From contig DASP01000005.1 in assembly GCA_002503825.1 (NCBI GenBank), forward strand, positions 124,001 through 188,000: a stretch of DNA of 64,000 nucleotides, given 5' to 3'. Below, one piece after another: positions 1 through 9,585 of this stretch. Position 1 is the stretch's first letter. Every line of letters begins with the position of its first letter. The notes beneath the pieces were generated by a model. It saw nothing but the letters and a program-made list of their open reading frames with translations, had not been told where the DNA came from and made no database searches. This DNA is from Methanoregulaceae archaeon UBA467 (GTDB lineage Archaea; Halobacteriota; Methanomicrobia; Methanomicrobiales; Methanospirillaceae). A program made the translations under genes and the position numbers.

Positions 1-85
1 GCCGCGGGACCCGGTGCGGAAACATAAGGTGCCGCATCCAAGATGTCTTTATGCCAGTCCTACAGACACACTACCCGCATATATC

Positions 86-925
86 ATGCCGGATCTGTTA
101 CTCCCTCACGGCCAGCCTTTTGACCTTGACCGCACACTTGGGTGCGGACAGGTGTTCCGCTGGGAAAAAACGGGACAATGGTGGTCAGGAATTGTCGGGA
201 GAAATGTTATACGCATCCGCCAGGACGGCAGGACCCTGACCTGGCACGGTGCAGAAGAGGACTTTATACGCGATTATTTCCAGGTGGACCTCGATCTGGT
301 CCCGATCATCGAATCTATCGACCACGACCCGCTGATCCATGCTGCACTGATGCGGTGTGAAGGGCTGCGGGTTATCAGGCAGCCTGCCTGGGAATGCCTT
401 GCATCATATATCTGTGCGACGTATGCCAATATACCGGGTATCAGGAAGAAAATATCACTCCTTTCGCAGTCATTCGGGGAACGTGTCCGTAGTGAGGGCG
501 AATGGTACTCTGCCTTCCCTTCTGCAGAAACACTGGCAGAAGCGGCGCTGTGTGATGTGAAAGACTGCCGGCTGGGATACAGGGCGCCGTTTATCTGCGA
601 GACCGCCCGGACCATTGCCGCAGATCCGGGCTGGGAGTCAGGAATTGCACACCTGCCCTATACAGATGCCAGGAAAGAACTGCTACGGCTGAAGGGAGTC
701 GGGAAAAAAGTGGCCGATTGTGTTCTGCTCTTTGCCTTCAGGAAATTCGAGGCATTTCCGGTGGACGTATGGATCATGAGGATCATGCGCCAGTCATACC
801 CGGAACGCAGTCTGCCTGAAAATTACGATATAATTGCCCGCAACGGCCGGGAACTGTTCGGGCCCTATGCCGGCTACGCACAGGAATACCTGTTCTGTGA
901 CCGTGCCGCAATTACAGAAAAATAA
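86..925 (+). CDS. ogg: 8-oxoguanine DNA glycosylase, OGG1 type (HhH-GPD)
   Basis: Base-excision repair enzyme that removes 8-oxoguanine and cleaves the abasic site. The 279-residue protein has the helix-hairpin-helix GVGKKVADC (about 204-212) followed by the PVDVW segment. By alignment with human OGG1, Lys208 is the Schiff-base lysine and Asp227 the catalytic aspartate. The N-terminal OGG domain (FDLDRTL, GQVFRW) is also present, so this is an OGG1-type enzyme and not the archaeal AGOG family. The frame is open upstream to position 14, but the methionine at 86 begins the family-like N-terminus. It is convergent with the next gene, 42 bp apart. Confidence 0.88.
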   Translation: MPDLLLPHGQPFDLDRTLGCGQVFRWEKTGQWWSGIVGRNVIRIRQDGRTLTWHGAEEDFIRDYFQVDLDLVPIIESIDHDPLIHAALMRCEGLRVIRQPAWECLASYICATYANIPGIRKKISLLSQSFGERVRSEGEWYSAFPSAETLAEAALCDVKDCRLGYRAPFICETARTIAADPGWESGIAHLPYTDARKELLRLKGVGKKVADCVLLFAFRKFEAFPVDVWIMRIMRQSYPERSLPENYDIIARNGRELFGPYAGYAQEYLFCDRAAITEK

Positions 926-967
926 AGGGCCCGGTCTGAACAGCCAGGGGGGGGAGATATCCGCTTT

Positions 968-2194
968 TCAGGTCCCGATGTCCCAGCTTTCCATGTAGGT
1001 CTTCTGGTACTCAGTCAGCTCGTCGATAGTAAGACCGAGGGATGCCAGTTTTGTCCTTGCCACTTCGAGGTCGATTGCCTCCGGGACATCGAAGACGCCT
1101 CCCTCCAGTTCCCTGCCATGCAGTGCGATATATTCGGCACAGAGCGCCTGCAGGGCAAAACTTAAGTCCATGACCTCGACAGGGTGTCCCATCCCTTTCG
1201 GGATAGCCAGGTTGACCAGGCGGCCCTCGGCAAGCACGTGGATCTCTTTTCCGCCAATTGCATAGGAGTCTATGCCGTCGCGGCGTATTATGGAGGCTGC
1301 ATGCGTTTCAAGCCATGCAACATCGATTTCTACGTTAAAGTGACCTGCATTCGAGAGAATCGCGCCATTTTTCATCGCAGCGAAATGCTCTTCCCGTATG
1401 ACAGATGTGTTCCCGGTCGTTGTGATGAAAATATCGCCGGTTTTCGCTGCATCTGCCATGTTCATCACCATGTAGCCGTCCATATGCGCTTCAAGCGCCC
1501 TCCGCGGGTCTGTTTCCGTGACGACGACCTTTGCACCGAGACCGTGGACCTTCTTTGCGAGTCCGCGGCCGCAGAACCCGTAGCCGGCGATGACAAAATA
1601 TTTACCGGCGATCAGCACGTTCGTGGTCACCATGATCGCGGTGAGTGCACTCTCCCCGGTCCCGTGAACGTTATCAAAGAACCGTTTCATCGGTGTGTCA
1701 TTGACGGCGATCACCGGGAAGGTGAGTTTCCCGTCACGTGCCATTGCCCTGAGACGATGGATCCCGGTTGTCGTCTCTTCACAGCCGCCGATGACCCCGG
1801 GCAGGAGTTCCCGCCTCTTCGTATGCAGGTGATGGATCAGGTCCATGCCATCGTCGATGGTGACCCCGGGGCGGGCGTCAAGGACCATATCGATGGCCTT
1901 GTAATATTCCCCGACTGATGCCCCCCGCCTGGCATAACAGGAGACCCCGTCCATGAGGTTCAGTGCCTCTGCAACGTCGTCCTGCGTGCTGAGCGGGTTG
2001 CAGCCGGTGATAAAGACCTCGGCACCTCCTTCTGCAAGCGTATGGACAAGATTTGCAGTCTTTGCCTCTACATGCAGCGCCATTCCGATGCGCATTCCCT
2101 GAAAGGGTTTTTCGCGGACGAACCGTTCCCGTATGGTGGCGAGCACAGGCATGTACTGCCGTGCCCATTCTATCTTTTTCTCTCCTGAATTCAT
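968..2194 (-). CDS. ahcY: adenosylhomocysteinase (S-adenosyl/S-inosyl-homocysteine hydrolase)
   Basis: Cytosolic NAD-dependent enzyme that hydrolyses the product of SAM-dependent methylation and so removes a methyltransferase inhibitor. The 408-residue length fits the shorter archaeal form. Visible marks are the Rossmann motif GYGFCGRGLAKKVHGLGA followed by an acidic strand end (VVVTETDPRRA), the TGESAL segment and the C-terminal LTEYQKTYMESW. In methanogens a related enzyme (MJ1388) was shown to prefer S-inosylhomocysteine; which substrate is used here cannot be read from sequence. It is divergent from hisF, with 165 bp between the two starts. Confidence 0.93.
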   Translation of the reverse strand: MNSGEKKIEWARQYMPVLATIRERFVREKPFQGMRIGMALHVEAKTANLVHTLAEGGAEVFITGCNPLSTQDDVAEALNLMDGVSCYARRGASVGEYYKAIDMVLDARPGVTIDDGMDLIHHLHTKRRELLPGVIGGCEETTTGIHRLRAMARDGKLTFPVIAVNDTPMKRFFDNVHGTGESALTAIMVTTNVLIAGKYFVIAGYGFCGRGLAKKVHGLGAKVVVTETDPRRALEAHMDGYMVMNMADAAKTGDIFITTTGNTSVIREEHFAAMKNGAILSNAGHFNVEIDVAWLETHAASIIRRDGIDSYAIGGKEIHVLAEGRLVNLAIPKGMGHPVEVMDLSFALQALCAEYIALHGRELEGGVFDVPEAIDLEVARTKLASLGLTIDELTEYQKTYMESWDIGT

Positions 2195-2359
2195 GTGACC
2201 TCCTCTCCGGCGGAGTGCCGTTTCGCCCGGGCCCTCCGCCCTCCCCGTGTTCCGGATATACCCATACTATCGCTCCTGAAATTACTTAATAAACTCCATC
2301 TTTTCAGTTCCCGGCCGTTATGCCAAACTATGATATCTTCACTCTCCAAAACTGTGTAC

Positions 2360-3166
2360 ATGGTTCTTACACGTCGGATCATCCCCTGTCTTGATCTCAA
2401 GGACGGAAGGGTTGTCAAGGGGACGCATTTCCTGGAGTTACGTGACGCAGGTGACCCGGTGGAGCTTGCAGAGCGTTACAATGAACAGGGCGCAGACGAG
2501 GTGGTGTTCCTCGACATCACCGCATCAAAGGAGCAGCGCGGGGCTATCATCGATGTGATCAAGCGTGCCGCAGACAAGCTCTTTCTGCCCCTGACCGTCG
2601 GCGGCGGCATACGCACCGTCGATGACATATCACAGATCCTGCGTGCCGGCGCCGACAAGGTAAGCATCAATACGAGTGCGGTGCAGGACCCGGGCCTTAT
2701 CAGCCGTGGCGCAGAGCATTTCGGGACGCAGTGCATCGTTGTCGCAATGGATGTACGCCGGAATTACGAGAGTTCGCCTGATTCAACCCCGGTACTGCTA
2801 CCTGACGGGTCCACCTGCTGGTACGAGGTCGTGATCTACGGCGGCAGCAAACCGACACGCATCGACGCAATAAAATGGGCAAAAGAGGCAGAAGACAGGG
2901 GTGCCGGAGAGATACTGCTCACGAGCATGGAGACCGACGGGACAAAGAACGGGTTTGATATCTCCATCACCGCCGCCATATCAGACCATGTGGGAATACC
3001 GGTCATCGCCAGCGGCGGCGTGGGAACTTTTTCACATTTCTATGACGGATTCGTGAACGGCAGGGCAGATGCATGCCTCGCCGCAAGTGTCTTCCATTAC
3101 GGCGAGTGCACCGTTCGCGAGGTCAAGGAGTATCTTGCCGGCCGGGGTATCCCGGTACGGCTCTGA
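2360..3166 (+). CDS. hisF: imidazole glycerol phosphate synthase cyclase subunit HisF
   Basis: Cyclase half of IGP synthase in histidine biosynthesis. It uses ammonia delivered by HisH to convert PRFAR to IGP and AICAR. The (beta/alpha)8 barrel shows the expected start (RRIIPCLDLKDGRVVKG, catalytic Asp12), the second catalytic Asp in VAMDVRR, the phosphate loops VGGGIR and IASGGVG, and TSMETDGTKNG. The frame is open back to 2195, but family length (268 aa) and N-terminus place the start at 2360. The 3' end overlaps the convergent pheT gene by 44 bp. No other his gene is in this window. Confidence 0.95.
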   Translation: MVLTRRIIPCLDLKDGRVVKGTHFLELRDAGDPVELAERYNEQGADEVVFLDITASKEQRGAIIDVIKRAADKLFLPLTVGGGIRTVDDISQILRAGADKVSINTSAVQDPGLISRGAEHFGTQCIVVAMDVRRNYESSPDSTPVLLPDGSTCWYEVVIYGGSKPTRIDAIKWAKEAEDRGAGEILLTSMETDGTKNGFDISITAAISDHVGIPVIASGGVGTFSHFYDGFVNGRADACLAASVFHYGECTVREVKEYLAGRGIPVRL

Positions 3167-4763
3167 GGTCGAGCTCGACCGCTGCAACCGGGTGTTCGAG
3201 ATCGAAGGCATTGAGGACCGCCGGGTGAATCTCGCCAAATGTCCCGATGACGGTCCCGTTGCAGACAATTTCCCCTCTTCTTCCCTCGATATATGCCCCG
3301 TCCCCTGAAACCTGAACAGTATACGGGATTGATAGTTCACGGCAGAGTGCGTCGGCTGTTGCATAGGCCTCTGAAAAATCCGCACCCGGGTGCATGCCGG
3401 CACACGCTGTTTTCTGGAAGGTTTCGAGATTTTCAATGACATCCCCGACCGCGAAAATCCGCTGGGGGAGCTCCCTGTGGCGGTTTGTCTGGCACGTCTC
3501 AAGCAGGAGCGGGAGGATCGAGGTCCTCACGTGGGTATGATCCTCGGTGATGGGCGAGAGGACTTTTAACGCAGACCCGGAAGGAGGGCGCTGCATGTTC
3601 GTATACTGGACACGTTCACTGGTGAGCGTAAAGGGAAGTACCTCGATAAATCCCATTCCCGCCATGATCTCCCGGGTTATTCCCCCGATGATCTGTACCG
3701 GGTGCGCCCTTCCGATGGCGAAGGTGGACGATATGCATGCGTCGACGTTCTCGTACCCGTAGGCGATCGCCACATCTTCAAAGATATCCCAGTCGTGCAG
3801 GATGTCGGCACGGTAACACGGGACATCCACCCGTATCATCCCGTCTCCTGCCGGTTCCGCACCGTAGCGCATCTTTTTAAGCGTCTCTGACATCTCAACC
3901 GGCGTAAGACCGATACCGAGCAGGTCACTGCATTCTTTTACACTGACCAGCCGTTCGGTCGGCTCGAGAGTCGGGATGCTTTTCCCGCCAATATCCACGC
4001 ACTCGATTGAGGCTCCCGTCTCGGCCAGTGCGGTACAGATGATATTTACCGCAGTCATCACCGCTTTTTCGTCTGTTCCGGTGGTATCAAGCAGGATATT
4101 TTTCGTGGAGGTCGTCACACGGGTGAGCTCCCCGTTGATGATAGGCGGGAATGACAGGACCCTGTCCCGTGCATCGACAATGAGCGGGAAATACGGGAAT
4201 GTATCGACAATATGGGCATACGCCTTCCCCTTGGGATGCTCTGCCAATATCTCTTCCATGGTCATTTCTCGGTCGTAGTCAAGCGGGACAAATGACCTGT
4301 CCCTTGGCGCTGCGATATACCGGAACGGCCCGGTGACCGCGTCCATGTCATGGACCCCGATCGCCACCTTGCTCCTGCCCCTGCCGACTGCCCAGTGCAG
4401 GGCCTCCTGAAGGCTCATCAGGCTCTGGATCGATTCTTCATCAAAGGAGACGTTCCTGATGACGGCAGATCCCAGGTACGGCCGGATCGATGCAAGGCCG
4501 GGATCGATCGAAAACGAGGTCCCTGACGGAGTGACACGATAGCGGGGAAGACCGGTTTCAATGCCGAGAAAACCCCGCATGGCCCTTGCCGCACCTTCAA
4601 CCGAGAAGAGGTCGGGCCTCGACGGGAAGAATTCCACGTCAACGTGGTCCTCTTCTGTCCGCTCGATGTCCGACCCGATCATGGGGAGCCGGGAGATAAT
4701 CGTCTGGCGGTCAGTACCGACCAGTTTCTCGAGGTACCGGTACGAAAGCGAGATGACTGCCAT
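3123..4763 (-). CDS. pheT: phenylalanyl-tRNA synthetase beta subunit
   Basis: Beta subunit of the heterotetrameric PheRS that charges tRNA-Phe. The 546-residue protein is the short archaeal/eukaryotic type without the bacterial N-terminal EMAP domain. It begins MAVISLSYRYLEKLVG and contains B5-domain sequence (ISVKECSDLLGIGLTP-like) and the catalytic-like core near GFIEVLPFTLTS. The start at 4763 overlaps the pheS stop as TGATG, which implies translational coupling; the frame extends further upstream only inside pheS. The 3' end runs 44 bp into hisF on the opposite strand. Confidence 0.94.
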   Translation of the reverse strand: MAVISLSYRYLEKLVGTDRQTIISRLPMIGSDIERTEEDHVDVEFFPSRPDLFSVEGAARAMRGFLGIETGLPRYRVTPSGTSFSIDPGLASIRPYLGSAVIRNVSFDEESIQSLMSLQEALHWAVGRGRSKVAIGVHDMDAVTGPFRYIAAPRDRSFVPLDYDREMTMEEILAEHPKGKAYAHIVDTFPYFPLIVDARDRVLSFPPIINGELTRVTTSTKNILLDTTGTDEKAVMTAVNIICTALAETGASIECVDIGGKSIPTLEPTERLVSVKECSDLLGIGLTPVEMSETLKKMRYGAEPAGDGMIRVDVPCYRADILHDWDIFEDVAIAYGYENVDACISSTFAIGRAHPVQIIGGITREIMAGMGFIEVLPFTLTSERVQYTNMQRPPSGSALKVLSPITEDHTHVRTSILPLLLETCQTNRHRELPQRIFAVGDVIENLETFQKTACAGMHPGADFSEAYATADALCRELSIPYTVQVSGDGAYIEGRRGEIVCNGTVIGTFGEIHPAVLNAFDLEHPVAAVELDLRAVPGYPGRQDTP

Positions 4764-6214
4764 CAGCGGCCACCCCCGCACGAGAGTTCGCCGGGACGCC
4801 AGGCCGGGGTCTCCCGGATCCACTCGATATCGCTTCGGTAGAGCATCCGCAGGTCTTTTAATCCCATCTGCAGCATTGCAATCCTGCTGACCCCCAGTCC
4901 CCAGGCAAGGACAGGATATTCAATGCCCCACGGGGCGGTCACTTCCTGCCGGAAAATGCCTGCCCCGCCCATTTCAACCCAGCCAAGGCCTTCGACGTAT
5001 ACCTCGGGCTCGACGCTCGGCTCGGTATAGGGGAAGTACCCGGGCCGGAAACGGACCTCTTCGAATCCCATCCTTTTATAAAATTCCTTCAGGAACCCGA
5101 GGAGGTGGCGGAATGTGACGCCTTCATCCATTACGATTCCTTCGAGCTGCTCGAATTCGGGCAGGTGGGTGGGGTCTATCGCTTCCCTGCGGTACACCCT
5201 GTTGATACAGAATGCCTTTACCGGCGGCGTTTTGTTGGCGGCGAGGTGCTGTATCGAAAGACAGGTGGTGTGGGTCCGGAGCACGCACTGCTCTGCCTTT
5301 TCCCTGCTCCAGCGCCCTCCCCAGCCGGTCGAGGTCGTTGTCCCGCCGTGCTCGTGCATGTCCCGCACCTTCTCAAATCCCTGCGGTACAGCAATCTTCT
5401 CACCAAGGTAGAAGGTGTCCTGCATCTCGCGGGCAGGGTGGTCCTGCGGCTGGAAAAGGGCGTCGAAATTCCAGAATGCGCTCTGGACCAGGCCGCCGTA
5501 GATCTCGGTGAATCCCATTTCAAGGAGGATCTGACGCATCTCATCGATAAGGCGCTGGTAGGGATGCACTTTTCCGGGTACGATCTTCTTCGGAAGTTTT
5601 TTTACATCGTATCTCCGGAGAGGGATGCTTTTCCATTCCCCGCTCAGGATCTGGTCTCGGGTAAGCGTGCCTGCCTCCTCCCTGAGATCAAGTCCCCGCG
5701 ATGCCATCTCTTCACCGGCGCTGGTAACGGCGAGCGAGTAGGTGACGGTCTCATCGCAGGTGACAAGCCCCCTCTTTCGGAGTTCCTCCACTCCCTCTCC
5801 GCTGCCTGACAGGTCCTGCAGGGCCCGCTCGTCAGGCCCGGGCTCATCATTTCCGGTTTTTATCACAATGCCGTCCCTGATGGCAACCCAGCCTTTTTTT
5901 CTCATCTGGCCGATGGCGATCTTCGCGAGCGGGTGACGGTTGAGTTCTGCCATGGGAACTGATTCCGTAAAGGAGTTCAGAAGCTGCCGCTCAGGCAGAC
6001 CCTGCCCGGCATACCCGGTCCCTTCGGGAGTCAGGTGGTGCCGGGTGGTCACGACCCGCTCCACTGTCGCAAGCCCGCGGTCCTCCAGCAGGTGTCCCCA
6101 CTGGATCACCGATTCCTCCTTTGTCCCGAGTTTTTCAGCAAGTAATGCCGGTCCTGCCGATTTCAGCGGGGCAAGAACGGCCAGCAGCTTCTTTTCGTTC
6201 AATGTCAGTTCCAT
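4763..6214 (-). CDS. pheS: phenylalanyl-tRNA synthetase alpha subunit
   Basis: Catalytic alpha subunit of PheRS, 483 residues, the archaeal long form. The N-terminal winged-helix-like region (1 to about 190) precedes the class II core with HPYQRLIDEMRQILLEMGF, the motif 2 region (RTHTTCLSIQHLA, VYRREAIDPTHLPEFEQLEG) and motif 3 (AWGLGVSRIAMLQMGLKDLR). It is translated immediately before pheT and lies 3 bp after trpS, in a four-gene operon endA-trpS-pheS-pheT. Confidence 0.95.
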   Translation of the reverse strand: MELTLNEKKLLAVLAPLKSAGPALLAEKLGTKEESVIQWGHLLEDRGLATVERVVTTRHHLTPEGTGYAGQGLPERQLLNSFTESVPMAELNRHPLAKIAIGQMRKKGWVAIRDGIVIKTGNDEPGPDERALQDLSGSGEGVEELRKRGLVTCDETVTYSLAVTSAGEEMASRGLDLREEAGTLTRDQILSGEWKSIPLRRYDVKKLPKKIVPGKVHPYQRLIDEMRQILLEMGFTEIYGGLVQSAFWNFDALFQPQDHPAREMQDTFYLGEKIAVPQGFEKVRDMHEHGGTTTSTGWGGRWSREKAEQCVLRTHTTCLSIQHLAANKTPPVKAFCINRVYRREAIDPTHLPEFEQLEGIVMDEGVTFRHLLGFLKEFYKRMGFEEVRFRPGYFPYTEPSVEPEVYVEGLGWVEMGGAGIFRQEVTAPWGIEYPVLAWGLGVSRIAMLQMGLKDLRMLYRSDIEWIRETPAWRPGELSCGGGR

Positions 6215-6217
6215 TCT

Positions 6218-7471
6218 CTACATCTCCACCATGTGCGCCGTCTCATCCATCTTCTCACGGAATTCCTTTAAATAGGCAAGAACCCGCTCTGCGGTCTCTT
6301 TCTTGCACTGCCCGCACATCATCTCCCCCTGCATGCACTTCCTCCTGATCTCCTCGAGCCGGGCATCATCTTCCACCATGTGAAAGAGGTTGAGCATGAA
6401 AAGCGAACATTGTGATGGGTCGCCACCCATCGCCTTCTGCTCGGCAAGGGTCGTCCGCCCGCCAGTAAGGGCTGACATGACCTTCTTTTTCACTACCTCG
6501 TCCGTTTCGGAGAAGCCTATCGTGCTTTCAGGGATGCTGCTTGACATTTTGCCTCCGAGAAGCCCGGGGATGAACCGGTGATAGGTGGACGACGGTGTAA
6601 AAAATGCATACCCGCCATGAGCACGCTCGATCGTGCGGACTTCTGCGCTCACATCGCCGCACGGGATCCCGGTGATATCGACATGCCCTTCATACCTGCG
6701 TGACCCCGGGAACCTGCGGTGGATGTCATCGAGCGCTGATGCCGGGGCGTTCTTCGAACGGACACTGATATAATTGCCCCGGTCTTCCACGGTGAACATC
6801 CGCAGTTTGTGAGCGATACCACGGGTGAGGCGGATGTGGGGGTCCTGGTCAATCCCGACCGGAACGATGGTTGGTGCAGGGGTGCTGTCCACCTGCGGGT
6901 AGAGGATGTCGGCTACCTGTGTAATGACGCTTATTGCATGTGCGAGATCGGTATCCTGCAAAAACCCGTATATTGCCTGCAGCTCTGAAAAATTGACCTT
7001 TGTCGACGACTCAAATGCAAGGTTTTTCAGGGTCTCGTTCCTGCTCTGGAAGTAGGTCTTCCCGGAAAAACCAAGCGCATAAAGACAGTTGAGATATTCC
7101 TTTCCGAATTCGTCGCATTTCTGCCACGAAATATCCCGCACTGCATGTGCTTCCCTGTCGGCGATAGTGATATACCCGGATCCGCCCTGCTGCACATGCC
7201 AGACCACCTCCTTCATGACCATCAGGTGACCGAGATGGGGGTGACCGCTCGGCATGAACCCGGTCAGGACGTGAAAAGGCTGTGAATTCCTGATTGCCAT
7301 CGCAATCTGGCGGTAGTCCCGGTGGCCGAGGACTATTCCCCGCCTCATAAAATACGGCACTTCGGGGAGCAGCGATATGACGGAGCTGACAGGCTCGATG
7401 CCGAATTCCTGAAAAATCTTATCGATGTCGATATTCTCCTGGCTCGACCAGGGGTTTATTTCCTGATTCAT
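6218..7471 (-). CDS. trpS: tryptophanyl-tRNA synthetase
   Basis: Class I aminoacyl-tRNA synthetase for tryptophan, 417 residues, archaeal/eukaryotic type. The HIGH-like signature is in PSGHPHLGHLMV and the KMSKS-like loop is GGKMSSSIPE. The ATP-site region VPVGIDQDPHIRLTRGIA is present. It lies 11 bp downstream of endA and 3 bp upstream of pheS on the minus strand, so cotranscription is likely. Confidence 0.95.
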   Translation of the reverse strand: MNQEINPWSSQENIDIDKIFQEFGIEPVSSVISLLPEVPYFMRRGIVLGHRDYRQIAMAIRNSQPFHVLTGFMPSGHPHLGHLMVMKEVVWHVQQGGSGYITIADREAHAVRDISWQKCDEFGKEYLNCLYALGFSGKTYFQSRNETLKNLAFESSTKVNFSELQAIYGFLQDTDLAHAISVITQVADILYPQVDSTPAPTIVPVGIDQDPHIRLTRGIAHKLRMFTVEDRGNYISVRSKNAPASALDDIHRRFPGSRRYEGHVDITGIPCGDVSAEVRTIERAHGGYAFFTPSSTYHRFIPGLLGGKMSSSIPESTIGFSETDEVVKKKVMSALTGGRTTLAEQKAMGGDPSQCSLFMLNLFHMVEDDARLEEIRRKCMQGEMMCGQCKKETAERVLAYLKEFREKMDETAHMVEM

Positions 7472-7482
7472 GATGGTTCCAC

Positions 7483-8490
7483 TTACAGTTTTATCCGGGC
7501 AAATTCGACGTACGAAATTCCTTTGTTATGTTCACAGCCAAACAACATCTTCTTTTTCACGCTGTGTGCAAGCCGGACCGATCGCGATATGGTACTCATT
7601 GGCAGTGATACTCCCGAAGAAAGGGCATGTACCAGCATCTCCGAGTGCACTTTCAGCCCTGAATATACCCTGAAGTGATGGCCGAATTTATACCCGGTTC
7701 TTGGAATGTAACCTTTTTGCCTGAGATCCTCATAGACCATGATCTTTTCTGCCAGCTCATGATCCGTGCCGGTAATGAGTTCCCGGTACTCGTCGGCACC
7801 GGCCTTCTTTCCATCATGCATGAGCGTGAGGCTCCCGTTATGCATGAGGTAAATTATCTCCAGCGGGGAGAAGACAAGGCGTTCCGAGTCAAGGCGCATA
7901 CCAAACGTCTTTAAGGCGTCTGAGTCTCCGGGAGAAGCATGGACAATTGCCGACCGTCCGGCGAGCATACCGGATATCGTGCCTGAGCAGGGAACTGTCC
8001 CGGTCTCAGGAAGAGGCTGGATTTTTATTTCGTAATACGTCAGTTCGTTTTCATCGTCGACCACGGCGAGGACGTGCTGTTTTCTCATATTCGAGGATGC
8101 GGTCACCTCGCGTATCAGGACTTCAAAATCGATCAGGTCACGTTCGGAGAGAACCCTGATCATATACTGCGACTGGCCGCTGCCAGGTCGCTGACCCCGG
8201 CGAAAAACGCGGAAGTCATGCGGGCCGGTCTGGACTGCATATCCCCGCTCCCTGATATCGCGGTAGACCAGGAAACTCCTTATAAAGTGTGGATTGCCGG
8301 CAAAGTGCGCAACAAGGCGTTCAAAATCAAACCCTGGTATCTCAATTTTATTCCGGTGCACCAGGTATGCCGCTTCCTCGGGAGAGAGGCGCAGTCCGCC
8401 TTTCTCAGGCCTCCCGTACCCGCTCTGGTCGTACAGGGTTTTGCCGTCCGGACCAAGCCTGACCCACGTCCCGTCAAATGTGGCCTTCAC
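7483..8490 (-). CDS. endA: tRNA splicing endonuclease, long (duplicated) form
   Basis: Endonuclease that removes introns at bulge-helix-bulge motifs in precursor tRNAs. At 335 residues it is the double-length archaeal form. The C-terminal half carries the catalytic triad: Tyr276 (FRVYSG), His282 (KVHSEM) and Lys312 (HSVKKKM). The N-terminal half (1 to about 170) repeats the fold without an obvious triad, as expected for an alpha2-type enzyme with a degenerate repeat. It is first in the operon with trpS, pheS and pheT, and divergent from the cluster starting at 8976. Confidence 0.93.
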   Translation of the reverse strand: MKATFDGTWVRLGPDGKTLYDQSGYGRPEKGGLRLSPEEAAYLVHRNKIEIPGFDFERLVAHFAGNPHFIRSFLVYRDIRERGYAVQTGPHDFRVFRRGQRPGSGQSQYMIRVLSERDLIDFEVLIREVTASSNMRKQHVLAVVDDENELTYYEIKIQPLPETGTVPCSGTISGMLAGRSAIVHASPGDSDALKTFGMRLDSERLVFSPLEIIYLMHNGSLTLMHDGKKAGADEYRELITGTDHELAEKIMVYEDLRQKGYIPRTGYKFGHHFRVYSGLKVHSEMLVHALSSGVSLPMSTISRSVRLAHSVKKKMLFGCEHNKGISYVEFARIKL

Positions 8491-8975
8491 AGAATAATAT
8501 TGGTCATCTGCCGTAATAATAGAATCCTGACCCTGCCAGACCTCCTTCGATCGACCGCCGGATTGCCTGCCTGATCCTGCCGTTTTTCACCGGTAACCCG
8601 TATCAGGCAACAGGGTTATGCCGGGCCATAGTGCCGCCTCACCGCAACCAGGAGTGATCCGGAATCACAAAGATCATCCTTAAAGAACATCAGTAAATGA
8701 TGACATGTGAGAATTAACCGGCATAAAGCCACTATTTTCAGACTTGAGAATAGCAAAACCGTATGCGAGCCCGATACTCCCGGCCCCCTCAGAAAATACT
8801 TATGTAATACTTTTGTAGTACAAATCGCATTCGCCTGTTTTTTCATTCGAAGACCTTATCACCGGTGAGTTTCCAACCTTTTAAATGCGAACAATATCGC
8901 CGGATTTTTTGTTTTCCGGCATGTTACGGCCGGAATGTATCTCATTGCCCCCGGCCGGTTTTGCAGGTGGTCCTG
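8491..8975. other. 485-bp divergent intergenic region
   Basis: This gap separates the divergent endA operon and the DUF1257/AAA operon and should hold both promoters. An AT-rich stretch, aaatacttatgtaatac near 8795-8811, could be a TATA region for the plus-strand operon, but the call is weak. Short open frames inside lack family features. No RNA gene or repeat is seen. Confidence 0.4.
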
Positions 8976-9584
8976 ATGAAGTTGAATTTATCCGGATTTT
9001 TGAGCTGTTCCGTTGCGAATGGTCCTGGAAGGCGTGCAGTGGTGTGGGTACAGGGTTGTCCGACCAGGTGCCACGGGTGTTTCAATACCGCGACATGGGC
9101 GTTCAGGCCTGAATATAGTACCGGGACTGCCGAACTTGCCGACCATATCTGTGCAATGGATGATATCGACGGCGTTACCTTCTCAGGCGGTGAACCGTTC
9201 TGCCAGGCACGTGCACTGGCGGAGCTGGGAGAACGCCTCTCGTCCGAAGGGTTGTCGATTCTCACCTTTACAGGATTTTCTTACGCGACGCTGCAAAAGA
9301 AAGACCGTACCTCCTGGAATTCGCTCCTCTCGGTGACCGATCTTCTCGTTGCCGGACCATATATTTCTGAACGTGCATGCTGCCACCCGCTTCTTGCGTC
9401 ATCCAATCAGCAGCTGATCTGGCCAAACGGCGAGAGAAATATCAGGATTACTGATCTCACTCCCGACGGCGCCGTTGCGGAATTCGTCGTCTATCCTGAC
9501 GGCCGCATCATCTCAACAGGGTTCCCGTCCGAACGCCTTATGCAGGGGATATGCCGGGAACTACACCGGTGCGGAGGGGCGTAA
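8976..9584 (+). CDS. single-[4Fe-4S] activase-like radical SAM protein (NrdG/PflA-like)
   Basis: The 202-residue protein resembles anaerobic ribonucleotide reductase activases: CPTRCHGC (Cys28, Cys32, Cys35) has the CxxxCxxC spacing of a SAM-binding [4Fe-4S] cluster, followed by FSGGEPFCQ and LTFTGFSY as in NrdG. No NrdD-type glycyl radical enzyme is adjacent. Instead it starts an operon with DUF1257, AAA, WD40, Hsp70-like and DUF2997 genes, so its target is probably not ribonucleotide reductase. The start at 8976 has an upstream ggtgg and gives the family N-terminus; the frame is open further upstream to 8865. Function inferred only at family level. Confidence 0.75.
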   Translation: MKLNLSGFLSCSVANGPGRRAVVWVQGCPTRCHGCFNTATWAFRPEYSTGTAELADHICAMDDIDGVTFSGGEPFCQARALAELGERLSSEGLSILTFTGFSYATLQKKDRTSWNSLLSVTDLLVAGPYISERACCHPLLASSNQQLIWPNGERNIRITDLTPDGAVAEFVVYPDGRIISTGFPSERLMQGICRELHRCGGA

Positions 9585-9585
9585 G

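Noticed and set aside
1184..1918. 244-codon plus-strand frame opposite ahcY
   Set aside because: It is antisense to a clear adenosylhomocysteinase gene and has no family features.
8616..8846. 76-codon minus-strand frame upstream of the AAA operon
   Set aside because: No domain or conserved-looking composition; the region is better explained as a divergent promoter.
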